A stretch of DNA of 6,456 nt from an uncultured bacterium (GTDB lineage: Bacteria > Pseudomonadota > Alphaproteobacteria > Rhodospirillales > Rhodospirillaceae). Position 1 is the first letter of the stretch, and every line of letters starts with the position of its first letter. The stretch is taken from contig CAITZE010000072.1 of NCBI GenBank assembly GCA_903896775.1, positions 1 to 6,456 on the forward strand, in the 5' to 3' direction. This document shows, piece after piece, positions 1 to 5,640 of the stretch. The notes under the pieces were generated by a model that was given only the letters and a program-made list of their open reading frames with translations, did no database searches and was not told the DNA's origin. The translations under genes were made by a program, and so were the position numbers.

Positions 1-288
1 CACGGCGACACCTTCGACCTACCCGAAGGCGCTGTGCTACTCGCGAGCACCGATATCTGCGCGCATCAGATTTATGCCTGGGGCGCATCGACGTTGGCTT
101 TTCAGTGTCACCCGGAAGTTCGTGCGCGTGATCTGGAAAAATGGTTTGTGGGTCACGCGCTGGAGATCGCGGTCACCAAAGGCGTTGATGTGCCGACGTT
201 GCGTGCCGATACCCAACGCTATGGCGCGAACTTGGAACGCCAGGGCAAGAAGCTCTTCAACGAATGGCTGGATAATCAGAAGCTTTAG
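1..288 (+). CDS. Class I glutamine amidotransferase, GMP-synthase-like GATase domain protein (C-terminal part; 5' end outside window)
   Basis: The frame is open from the first base, and 95 residues are visible before the TAG at 286-288. The opening HGDTFDLPEGA segment, the ASTDICAHQ segment and the CHPEV block (visible residues 36-40) match the late part of class I (triad) glutamine amidotransferases. His37 and Glu39 of the visible part would be the catalytic His and Glu of the Cys-His-Glu triad; the nucleophile Cys lies upstream of the window. Such domains hydrolyse glutamine to supply ammonia. The chain stops about 50 residues after the HPE motif with a basic helical tail. It therefore lacks the ATP-pyrophosphatase half of true GMP synthase (GuaA) and is better called a stand-alone GMP-synthase-like amidotransferase. 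Its acceptor substrate cannot be told from this. It converges on ftsY, and the two stop codons overlap by 3 of 4 shared bases (285-288). No terminator with a U-tract separates them. Confidence 0.85.
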   Translation, partial: HGDTFDLPEGAVLLASTDICAHQIYAWGASTLAFQCHPEVRARDLEKWFVGHALEIAVTKGVDVPTLRADTQRYGANLERQGKKLFNEWLDNQKL

Positions 289-295
289 CTTTCTG
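277..295. terminator. Small imperfect hairpin over the convergent stop codons; weak bidirectional terminator candidate
   Basis: CAGAAGC (277-283) can pair with GCTT-CTG (288-295, one T bulged) around a TTTA loop. This gives a 7-bp stem that contains the overlapping stop codons of the amidotransferase gene and ftsY. No T-run follows on either strand, so intrinsic termination is doubtful. It is the only structure I see where the two convergent transcripts meet. Confidence 0.2.
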
Positions 296-1241
296 GACTT
301 AAACCCATCAAGCTGCGCGCGAAGCTTTGCGACGTGAACGGGCGCAAGTCATCGGCCCCTTCGCCGACGCCGATATAATGCACCGGCAGTTTGAACTTCT
401 CTGCCAGTGCCACGACCACACCGCCTTTAGCCGTGCCGTCCAGCTTCGTCATGACGAGGCCAGTCACGCCGACGATGCTTTTGAAAATCTCGACTTGTGA
501 ATGGGCGTTCTGACCCACGGTCGCATCCAGTACCAGCAAGGTCGCATGCGGCGCTGTAGGATCGGCCTTGGCAATCGCGCGCGCGATTTTTTGCAGTTCG
601 GCCATCAGCGCGTCTTTGTTTTGCAAACGCCCGGCCGTATCGATCAGCAGCACGTCGTCGCCACGCTTCTTAGCTTCCATCACCGCTTCGAAAGCAAGGC
701 CCGCCGCATCGGCACCCGTGTCGCGTGCGACAACCGGCGAGTTGGTGCGGCTTCCCCATACTTTCAATTGTTCGACAGCGGCTGCGCGGAACGTATCACC
801 CGCAGCCAGCGAAACCTTAAGGCCATCGCGATGAAACTGGTGGGCAAGCTTGCCGATAGTGGTGGTTTTGCCCGCGCCGTTGACGCCGACCATCAGGATG
901 ATAAAGGGCTTGCGCGCCGGGTCCACCGACAGCGGTAGCGCCACGGGCTCCAGCACGCGCGTGATGTCGGCGGCAAAGGCTGTGCGCACTTCTTCGGGCG
1001 AGATGTCTTTGCCGAAGCGTGTCTTCGCTAAAGCGGTGGTCAGCTTTCCAGCCGTCGCGGTCCCGATATCGGCGGCGATCAGAAGATCTTCCAATTCCAC
1101 CAGCGCCGCATCGTCGAGCTTACGCTTGGTGAAGATGTCGGAAATGCCTGTGACCAGCCGCGTCGAAGACTTGGACAGGCCGGAGACAAGGCGCAAGAGC
1201 CAGCCGCTTTTGGCGGGCTGCGAGCTATCGGAATCTGACAT
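285..1241 (-). CDS. ftsY: Signal recognition particle receptor FtsY (SRP-type GTPase)
   Basis: FtsY is the membrane-associated receptor that docks SRP-ribosome-nascent-chain complexes. It forms a reciprocal GTPase pair with Ffh and hands the ribosome to SecYEG. The protein has 318 residues: a short basic/amphipathic N-terminus (about 1-40, a likely membrane-contact helix), an N domain (about 41-110) and a G domain (about 111-318). Visible GTPase motifs are the P-loop GVNGAGKTTT (119-128), DTFRAAA (149-155), DTAGR (201-205), TKLDG (265-269) and the closing GVGEGADDLRPF (291-302). The long acidic A domain of E. coli FtsY is absent, as in many alphaproteobacteria. The ATG at 1239-1241 shares a base with the mtaB stop (TAATG). 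No good Shine-Dalgarno precedes it, so translation probably depends on coupling to mtaB. It is the last gene of the dapF-mtaB-ftsY run and ends head-on against the amidotransferase gene. Confidence 0.97.
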   Translation of the reverse strand: MSDSDSSQPAKSGWLLRLVSGLSKSSTRLVTGISDIFTKRKLDDAALVELEDLLIAADIGTATAGKLTTALAKTRFGKDISPEEVRTAFAADITRVLEPVALPLSVDPARKPFIILMVGVNGAGKTTTIGKLAHQFHRDGLKVSLAAGDTFRAAAVEQLKVWGSRTNSPVVARDTGADAAGLAFEAVMEAKKRGDDVLLIDTAGRLQNKDALMAELQKIARAIAKADPTAPHATLLVLDATVGQNAHSQVEIFKSIVGVTGLVMTKLDGTAKGGVVVALAEKFKLPVHYIGVGEGADDLRPFTSQSFARSLMGLSPES

Positions 1242-2521
1242 TACAAAACTGCTTCGCCGATAAGAGTGTTCGCGTCTGCGCCGGTAATGCGCATGGTCAC
1301 GATGTCACCAGGTGTGTGTGCGGCGGCTGTGCGCACAGGCGCATAGTGTGCGCTATGGCCCTGTTGATCCCGCTCAACCAGAACTTCGGCTGTGCTACCT
1401 ACATAGGACTCTAATTGGCGCGCAAGGGCCGCGCGTCCGATCTCGCGCAAGCGGGCCGCCCGGGCTTTGATAACCGCGCCATTGACCTGCGGCATCTTGG
1501 CGGCGGGCGTGCCGGGACGGATGGAATACGGAAAGACGTGCAGGTATGTGAGACCGGCTTCGTCGATGAGCGCGCAGGTGTTCTCAAACATCTCATCGGT
1601 TTCGGTCGGAAAGCCTGCAATGAGATCGGCACCAAACACGGCATCAGAGCGCAAGGCGCGCACGCGATTGCAAAACGCAATGATGTCCGCACGCGCATGG
1701 CGGCGCTTCATGCGCTTGAGGATCATGTCGTCACCGGCTTGGGCCGAGATATGGAAATGCGGCATCACACGCGGCTCATCGGCGATGAGGCGGAAGAGAT
1801 CTTCATCGGCTTCGGCAGGATCAAGGGAAGACAGGCGCAAACGCGGCAGTTCGGGAACGGCCATCAGCAAGCGCCGAACCATTTGGCCCAAAGTTGGCGC
1901 GCCTGGAAGGTCGCTGCCATAGCCTGTGATGTCGACGCCTGTGATGACAACTTCGCGGAAACCCGCTTCCACTAATCCACGCACTTCCTGCACGATGCGG
2001 CCCATGGGCACGCTGCGGTTATTACCGCGCGCGAACGGGATAATACAGAAGGTGCAGCGATGATCGCAGCCCTGCTGAACTTGCACAAAGGCGCGTGCAC
2101 GGCCGTCGAAGCCCTCGACCAGATGCTCGGCGGTTTCGCGCAGTTCCATGATGTCGGTGACAAGCGCGGGTGTTTCCAAATCGGGCAGGAAACTTTCGGC
2201 TTTCATCTTGTGTTCGTTGCCGAGCACACGGTTGACTTCGGGCATGGCGGCATAGCGCGCCGGATCCAACTGCACGGCGCAACCGGTCGCGACGATATGG
2301 GCATTCGGATTTTCGCGGCGCAAGCGGCGCAAGGTCTGCAAACCCTGGCGCTCGGCTTCTTTGGTGACAGCGCAGGTATTCACGATGATGGCGTTGGCGA
2401 GCCCCGCGTCACGGGCATGAGCGCGCATGACCTCGGACTCGTAGGTATTCAGGCGGCAGCCTAGACTGACGACGCGCGGGCTTTGGTCTGAAGGCTGCTT
2501 TGAAATTTCTTGGGCCGTCAC
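1241..2521 (-). CDS. mtaB: tRNA (N6-L-threonylcarbamoyladenosine(37)-C2)-methylthiotransferase MtaB
   Basis: This is a radical-SAM methylthiotransferase that converts t6A37 to ms2t6A37 in tRNAs reading ANN codons. The 426 residues show the family layout. The N-terminal UPF0004 domain has cluster cysteines C22 (GCRLNTYES), C50 (NTCAVT) and C81 (TGCAVQ). The radical-SAM core has GCDHRCTFC, with C152, C156 and C159 binding the SAM 4Fe-4S cluster. A C-terminal TRAM-like RNA-binding segment spans about 372-426. The GCRLNTYES start and the DDMILKRMKRRH segment (264-275) favour MtaB over MiaB and RimO. The start is GTG (2519-2521), which overlaps the dapF stop as GTGA. No Shine-Dalgarno is visible upstream and no other in-frame start lies before the conserved VVSLGCRLN, so this start and coupling to dapF are the best reading. 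The stop overlaps the ftsY ATG. Confidence 0.95.
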   Translation of the reverse strand: MTAQEISKQPSDQSPRVVSLGCRLNTYESEVMRAHARDAGLANAIIVNTCAVTKEAERQGLQTLRRLRRENPNAHIVATGCAVQLDPARYAAMPEVNRVLGNEHKMKAESFLPDLETPALVTDIMELRETAEHLVEGFDGRARAFVQVQQGCDHRCTFCIIPFARGNNRSVPMGRIVQEVRGLVEAGFREVVITGVDITGYGSDLPGAPTLGQMVRRLLMAVPELPRLRLSSLDPAEADEDLFRLIADEPRVMPHFHISAQAGDDMILKRMKRRHARADIIAFCNRVRALRSDAVFGADLIAGFPTETDEMFENTCALIDEAGLTYLHVFPYSIRPGTPAAKMPQVNGAVIKARAARLREIGRAALARQLESYVGSTAEVLVERDQQGHSAHYAPVRTAAAHTPGDIVTMRITGADANTLIGEAVL

Positions 2522-3372
2522 GCGAGCAGACTCGCATCAAGTGTTCCGACAAACGTCTCTGCTACCGGTCCCGTCATGATGACATGACCATCGGCGCGCC
2601 ATTCGATCTCAAGATCGCCGCCGTCGAGCGTCACGGTCACTTTGCGGTCCGTGAGGCCGCGCCGCGCCGCTGCCACAGCCGTGGCACATGCACCGGTGCC
2701 GCAGGCTTGTGTGATCCCTGCGCCACGTTCCCATACGCGCATGCGCACATGTCCGTGATCCAACACCTGCACCGCTTCGACATTGGTGCGCGCCGGAAAC
2801 AAGGGATGATGCTCGAGCTTCGGGCCGACGGTCGCCAGATCAACGGCCTCGGCATCGCTTACAAAAAACACCGCATGCGGATTGCCGACATTGACGCCGA
2901 CCGGATCCTGCAGCGGGCCTTCGCCGATTTTGAGATGCAGTGTATCGGCGGCCTGCGCCAGGGGAATGCTTTGCCAGTCATCGCGCGCCGGCCCCATGTC
3001 GATGGAGATCAGGTTCCCTGCGCGGACTGCGATGATGTCACCGCCCAAGGTCTCCATGGTCACTTTGTCTTTGCCGGTTTCATCCAGCAGAAGGCGGGCG
3101 ACACAGCGGCTGCCGTTGCCGCAGCTTTCCACCACGCTGCCGTCGGAATTGCGGATACCAAGAAAAACATCGCCGCCGTTACGCGGGCGCTCGATAATCA
3201 TGATCTGATCGCAGCCCACGCCTGTGCGCCGGTTACCGATGGCGCGGGCCGATTTGGGCGTCAAAGCAACATCATGGCTCCGGGCATCCAGCACGACCAC
3301 GTCGTTGCCCAGCCCGTGCATTTTGCGGAACGGAAGCCCCGCTGTGCCCTGTGGTGATGTGCTCAAAGTCAT
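2518..3372 (-). CDS. dapF: Diaminopimelate epimerase DapF
   Basis: DapF interconverts LL- and meso-diaminopimelate, giving the peptidoglycan cross-linking residue and the lysine precursor, by a two-cysteine, cofactor-free mechanism in the cytoplasm. With the ATG at 3370-3372 the protein has 284 residues, a normal length. Motifs in this numbering are FRKMHGLGNDVVVLD (15-29), GCDQ (53-56), ESCGNGSRC with catalytic C84, NVGNPHAV (161-168), WERGAG (214-219) and QACGTGACATA with catalytic C224. The frame stays open upstream to a TTG at 3474, but that adds 34 unconserved residues and lies upstream of a good promoter, so I reject it. No Shine-Dalgarno precedes ATG 3372. The promoter at 3380-3408 would start transcription at or one base before the ATG, so the gene is probably read from a leaderless mRNA. 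It leads the dapF-mtaB-ftsY operon. Confidence 0.95.
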   Translation of the reverse strand: MTLSTSPQGTAGLPFRKMHGLGNDVVVLDARSHDVALTPKSARAIGNRRTGVGCDQIMIIERPRNGGDVFLGIRNSDGSVVESCGNGSRCVARLLLDETGKDKVTMETLGGDIIAVRAGNLISIDMGPARDDWQSIPLAQAADTLHLKIGEGPLQDPVGVNVGNPHAVFFVSDAEAVDLATVGPKLEHHPLFPARTNVEAVQVLDHGHVRMRVWERGAGITQACGTGACATAVAAARRGLTDRKVTVTLDGGDLEIEWRADGHVIMTGPVAETFVGTLDASLLA

Positions 3373-3379
3373 GCCGCGC

Positions 3380-3408
3380 GTTATAGGAGTGAGGGTGCAC
3401 CCTGTCCA
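3380..3408 (-). promoter_or_regulatory. Sigma70-type promoter for dapF-mtaB-ftsY, predicted leaderless start
   Basis: On the minus strand, TGGACA (3408-3403) and TATAAC (3385-3380) are separated by exactly 17 bp. Each matches 5 of 6 consensus positions (TTGACA, TATAAT). The predicted +1 falls near 3373, one base before the dapF ATG at 3372, which leaves no room for a ribosome binding site. This fits the absence of any Shine-Dalgarno before dapF. Inference from spacing only. Confidence 0.6.
3392..3403. promoter_or_regulatory. Perfect 12-bp palindrome in the spacer of the dapF promoter (possible operator)
   Basis: AGGGTGCACCCT is its own reverse complement and fills most of the interval between the dapF -35 and -10 boxes. 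It shares one base with the -35. A regulator bound here would meet RNA polymerase directly. A 12-bp palindrome can also occur by chance in several kilobases, so its role is inferred from position alone. Confidence 0.3.
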
Positions 3409-3473
3409 GGGAGGCCCCTCATATATGGTGGGCTTAAAATCGCGCCAGGTTAACCCGGTTCCGTCAATATTCA

Positions 3474-3485
3474 ATAGTTGACTAT
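3474..3485. repeat. Dyad ATAG-N4-CTAT, copy 1 (candidate operator)
   Basis: ATAGTTGACTAT has 5-bp inverted arms (ATAGT/ACTAT) around TG. It matches copy 2 (3526-3537) at 10 of 12 positions in the same orientation. The start-to-start distance is 52 bp, about five turns of B-DNA, so both copies face the same side of the helix. It lies upstream of the candidate ffh -35 at 3502. Confidence 0.4.
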
Positions 3486-3501
3486 ATTATATATTACGCT
3501 T

Positions 3502-3530
3502 TTGACCTTAAAAGCCCTCATCAATATAGC
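3502..3530 (+). promoter_or_regulatory. Candidate sigma70-type promoter for ffh-rpsP-rimM-trmD
   Basis: TTGACC (3502-3507, 5 of 6 matches) and TATAGC (3525-3530, 4 of 6) are separated by 17 bp. The predicted +1 is near 3537, giving an ffh leader of about 180 nt. It lies in the AT-rich core, and its -10 overlaps dyad copy 2. It is the better of two candidate promoters for this operon; neither is proven. Confidence 0.45.
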
Positions 3531-3537
3531 AGACTAT
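3526..3537. repeat. Dyad ATAG-N4-CTAT, copy 2 (candidate operator over the ffh -10/+1)
   Basis: ATAGCAGACTAT has 4-bp inverted arms (ATAG/CTAT) and differs from copy 1 only at the two bases after ATAG. It covers most of the candidate -10 (3525-3530) and reaches the predicted +1, a classic place for repressor binding. Which protein might bind is unknown. Confidence 0.4.
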
Positions 3538-3558
3538 TATTATTTTGAGGCGAAGAGA

Positions 3559-3587
3559 TTGACTCTACGCCGCCCTTTGCGTATCTA
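3559..3587 (+). promoter_or_regulatory. Second, weaker candidate promoter for ffh
   Basis: TTGACT (3559-3564, 5 of 6 matches) is followed after 17 bp by TATCTA (3582-3587), which keeps only the first three consensus bases. The -35 overlaps a GACTC site (3561-3565). That is a GANTC target of CcrM-type adenine methylases, found in many alphaproteobacteria. It could be an alternative start giving a leader of about 120 nt. Confidence 0.25.
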
Positions 3588-3636
3588 AGCCACGCCTAAG
3601 CCCTGACATTTTGGGTTTTTGCTGCCTCTCGGGGGC

Positions 3637-3664
3637 CGTCCGTCTGCGATTACGCACACGGGCG
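3637..3664 (+). other. Strong hairpin in the ffh 5' leader
   Basis: Bases 3637-3648 pair with 3653-3664 around an ATTA tetraloop: 11 pairs, mostly G-C, with one G-U and one C-C mismatch. No T-run follows, so it is not an intrinsic terminator. It lies about 50 nt upstream of the ffh ATG and would be in the transcript from either candidate promoter. It might stabilise the mRNA or control access to it; I do not recognise it as a known riboswitch. Confidence 0.4.
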
Positions 3665-3715
3665 TGTTTCGCGTTTGGCCAAAGGGCATTTGACGATCGG
3701 GATTTTGGAAGACAG

Positions 3716-5170
3716 ATGTTCGATACGCTAACTGACAAGCTGGGCTCCGTCCTTAGCAAGCTGACACGCCGCGGTGCGCTCACCGAAGGCGACGTCGCTG
3801 CGGCTATGCGCGAAGTGCGCGTGGCGCTGTTGGAAGCCGACGTCGCGCTGCCGGTAGTCAAAGACTTCATCGCCAAGGTCAGCGAGAAGGCTGTCGGCGA
3901 AGCGGTTGTGAAATCCGTTACGCCTGGCCAGATGGTCATCAAGATCGTTCACGACGAACTGGTCACCATGCTGGGGGGCGATCCCACCGATCCGCAAGGC
4001 GGCATGAGCTTTGATGCCATCGGCATCGATCTGGCGGCGCCTGCGCCCGTCGCAGTGTTGATGGTCGGTTTGCAAGGTTCCGGTAAAACCACCACCAGCG
4101 CGAAGATTGCGCATCGTCTGCAGACCAAAGAAAAGAAGCGCGTGCTGATGGTGTCGCTCGATACCTATCGCCCCGCCGCACAACAACAGCTCGCCATTCT
4201 CGGCCAGCAAGTCGGTGTCGTGACATTGCCGATCGTTGCCGGCCAACAGCCACTGGATATTGCTAAGCGCGGCCTCGCTGAAGCGCGCACGGGTGTGTTC
4301 GATGTGGTGATGTTCGATACTGCCGGCCGCCTGACCATCGACGAAGCCATGATGAGCGAAGTCACCGCCGTGCGTGATCTGGTGAAGCCGCACGAAACAT
4401 TGCTCGTCACCGACGCCATGATCGGCCAGGACGCGGTCATCACGGCGCAGTCGTTCAACGAAAAAGTCGGCATCACCGGCATTGTGCTCACGCGTGTCGA
4501 CGGTGACGCGCGCGGCGGCGCGGCCTTGTCGATGCGCGCCATCACCGGTCGCCCCATCAAACTCATGGGTGTCGGCGAAAAAGTCGACGCGTTGGAAGTC
4601 TTTCATCCGTCGCGCATTGCGGGGCGCATCCTCGGCATGGGCGACGTTGTCAGCCTGGTCGAAAAAGCCGTCGCCAACGTCGATCATGAAAAGGCCGAGA
4701 AGCTGGCCGCGCGCATGGCCGAAGGCAAATTCGATCTCAACGACATGCTCTCCCAGTTGCAGCAAATTCAGCGCATGGGCGATATGAAGGGCATCATGAG
4801 CCTGATCCCCGGTCTCGGTCAGGCCATGAAGCAGGTGAAAGACTCACAGCTCGACCCCAAAGCTTTCAAGCGCCTGGAAGCCATTATTCAAGCCATGACG
4901 CCGAAAGAACGCCGCGTTCCCGATCTCATTAAGGCCTCGCGCAAACAGCGCATTGCTACGGGATCAGGCACGACCGTTGCCGATGTCAACAAGCTGCTGA
5001 AACAACATCAGCAGATGGAAACCATGATGAAGCGCATGAAGAAGATGGGCGGCATGGGTGCCTTGGCCGGCATGATGGGCGGCGCAGGTGGCCTCGGAGG
5101 ATTGATGGGTGGTTTGGGCGGCGGCGGTGGAATGCAACGCCCCGGCGGACCTCCTTTCGGACGCAGATAA
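3716..5170 (+). CDS. ffh: Signal recognition particle protein Ffh (SRP54 homologue)
   Basis: Ffh binds 4.5S/SRP RNA and the hydrophobic signal sequence of emerging membrane proteins, and forms the targeting complex with FtsY. The protein has 484 residues: N domain (about 1-85), G domain (about 86-295) and methionine-rich M domain (about 296-484). GTPase motifs are GLQGSGKTTT (118-127), DTYRPAA (149-155), DTAGR (201-205), TRVDG (259-263) and GVGEK (285-289). The SRP-RNA-binding segment RIATGSGTT is at 412-420. The tail from about residue 433 is rich in Met and Gly (GGM, GGL and poly-Gly runs). ATG 3716 is chosen because MFDTLTDKLG is the conserved Ffh N-terminus and GGAAG (3707-3711) precedes it by 4 nt; the in-frame TTG at 3611 would add 35 unconserved residues. 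It is first in ffh-rpsP-rimM-trmD, with 78 bp before rpsP. Confidence 0.97.
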   Translation: MFDTLTDKLGSVLSKLTRRGALTEGDVAAAMREVRVALLEADVALPVVKDFIAKVSEKAVGEAVVKSVTPGQMVIKIVHDELVTMLGGDPTDPQGGMSFDAIGIDLAAPAPVAVLMVGLQGSGKTTTSAKIAHRLQTKEKKRVLMVSLDTYRPAAQQQLAILGQQVGVVTLPIVAGQQPLDIAKRGLAEARTGVFDVVMFDTAGRLTIDEAMMSEVTAVRDLVKPHETLLVTDAMIGQDAVITAQSFNEKVGITGIVLTRVDGDARGGAALSMRAITGRPIKLMGVGEKVDALEVFHPSRIAGRILGMGDVVSLVEKAVANVDHEKAEKLAARMAEGKFDLNDMLSQLQQIQRMGDMKGIMSLIPGLGQAMKQVKDSQLDPKAFKRLEAIIQAMTPKERRVPDLIKASRKQRIATGSGTTVADVNKLLKQHQQMETMMKRMKKMGGMGALAGMMGGAGGLGGLMGGLGGGGGMQRPGGPPFGRR

Positions 5171-5192
5171 ATTTAGAGACCTGAATTAGTAC

Positions 5193-5240
5193 GTTTAACC
5201 AAGACAACGCTTAATCAAGATCAAGTTTAACCAGGAGAGA
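5193..5240 (+). repeat. Three tandem imperfect 16-bp repeats in the ffh-rpsP spacer
   Basis: The units are GTTTAACCAAGACAAC (5193-5208), GCTTAATCAAGATCAA (5209-5224) and GTTTAACCAGGAGAGA (5225-5240). Unit 1 matches unit 2 at 11 of 16 positions and unit 3 at 12 of 16. The third unit contains the rpsP Shine-Dalgarno. They fill most of the 78-bp gap. No terminator or clear promoter is seen in this gap. Confidence 0.5.
5233..5239 (+). promoter_or_regulatory. Ribosome binding site of rpsP
   Basis: AGGAGAG lies 9 nt before the ATG at 5249. It is the best Shine-Dalgarno in the window, as expected for a highly translated ribosomal protein gene. Confidence 0.75.
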
Positions 5241-5248
5241 AAGTTCGC

Positions 5249-5626
5249 ATGTCGCTTAAAATCAGACTGTCGCGCGTCGGCGCGAAAGCCCAGCCTTACT
5301 ACCGCCTCGTCGTGGCGGACTCACGTTATCCGCGTGACGGCCGTTTCATCGAAAAGGTCGGCACCTACAATCCGCGCGTGCCGCACGATCACAAAGAGCG
5401 CTTGGTTCTGAAAGAAGAACGCATCAAGCATTGGATCGGCACCGGCGCGCTGCCCACGGATCGCGTCCAGCGTTTGTTGGCGAAGGTCGGTATCGGTACG
5501 GCGCCGGAAGTTCCCACGCAAACCAAGCAAGACAAGCCGCGTGCGAAGACTCAAGAGCGTCTGCGCGTTGCTGAAGAAGCCGCCAAAGCCGCCGCGGAAG
5601 CTGCTGCTAAAAGCGCTGAAGGCTAA
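5249..5626 (+). CDS. rpsP: 30S ribosomal protein S16
   Basis: S16 is an early-assembling protein of the 30S subunit. The 125 residues begin with the family signature MSLKIRLSRVGAKAQPYYRLVVADSR (split here at about residue 19), followed by GRFIEKVGTYNP (31-42) and the WIGTGALPTDRVQRLL segment (62-77). The S16 core ends near residue 84, about the full length of the E. coli protein. Beyond it is an extension of about 40 residues, first Lys/Gln/Arg-rich (91-107) and then an Ala/Glu/Lys helix-like tail (108-125). Such C-terminal extensions are common in alphaproteobacterial S16. The gene has its own strong Shine-Dalgarno and lies 78 bp after ffh and 14 bp before rimM, in the classical rpsP-rimM-trmD order. 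Confidence 0.97.
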   Translation: MSLKIRLSRVGAKAQPYYRLVVADSRYPRDGRFIEKVGTYNPRVPHDHKERLVLKEERIKHWIGTGALPTDRVQRLLAKVGIGTAPEVPTQTKQDKPRAKTQERLRVAEEAAKAAAEAAAKSAEG

Positions 5627-5640
5627 GCTAGGTAGGTGAA

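Larger units (their letters stand above)
3373..3715. other. Divergent dapF/ffh intergenic control region
   Basis: These 343 bp separate the dapF and ffh start codons and contain no convincing gene. The middle (about 3461-3546) is roughly 72% A+T by hand count, in sharp contrast to the GC-rich genes on both sides. From dapF towards ffh it holds: the dapF promoter (3380-3408) with a palindrome in its spacer; a near-palindrome centred on GGTTAACC (3448-3455); two related ATAG-N4-CTAT dyads (3474-3485 and 3526-3537); two candidate plus-strand promoters (3502-3530 and 3559-3587); a hairpin (3637-3664); and a Shine-Dalgarno-like GGAAG (3707-3711) before ffh. Open frames extending from either gene into the region lack conserved sequence. 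Confidence 0.8.

Noticed and set aside
2500..3357. 285-codon plus-strand open frame opposite dapF
   Set aside because: It is a mirror frame of dapF with no family resemblance; the minus-strand DapF has both catalytic cysteines and full motifs.
3373..3474. Upstream extension of dapF by 34 residues from a TTG at 3474
   Set aside because: The added residues do not resemble the DapF N-terminus, the result would be longer than the family, TTG is a rare start, and a good promoter lies inside the extension.
3478..3483. TTGACT as a -35 box for ffh
   Set aside because: No -10-like hexamer lies 15-19 bp downstream; the bases are better explained as part of dyad copy 1.
3598..3620. AAGCCC...GGGTTTTT as a terminator or attenuator in the ffh leader
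   Set aside because: The stem is 6 bp at most, with a G-U pair and a 9-nt loop, and its right arm includes part of the T-run. It is too weak to claim.
3611..3715. Upstream extension of ffh by 35 residues from a TTG at 3611
   Set aside because: The conserved Ffh N-terminus is MFDTLTDKLG at ATG 3716, which has a Shine-Dalgarno. The extra Arg/Cys-rich residues are not typical of Ffh and the hairpin lies in this stretch.
3728..4765. 345-codon open frame antisense to ffh
   Set aside because: Its His/Asp/Gln-rich translation is typical of a frame mirrored from a GC-rich gene. It shows no recognisable domain, and ffh explains the region completely.
5085..5150. Gly/Met-rich low-complexity end of ffh as a possible frameshift or repeat expansion
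   Set aside because: Met/Gly-rich tails are normal for the Ffh M domain, and the frame stays intact to the stop.
5193..5230. CtrA-type sites from the repeated TTAA
   Set aside because: The CtrA motif needs TTAA-N7-TTAA. Here the TTAA elements are separated by 12 bp.
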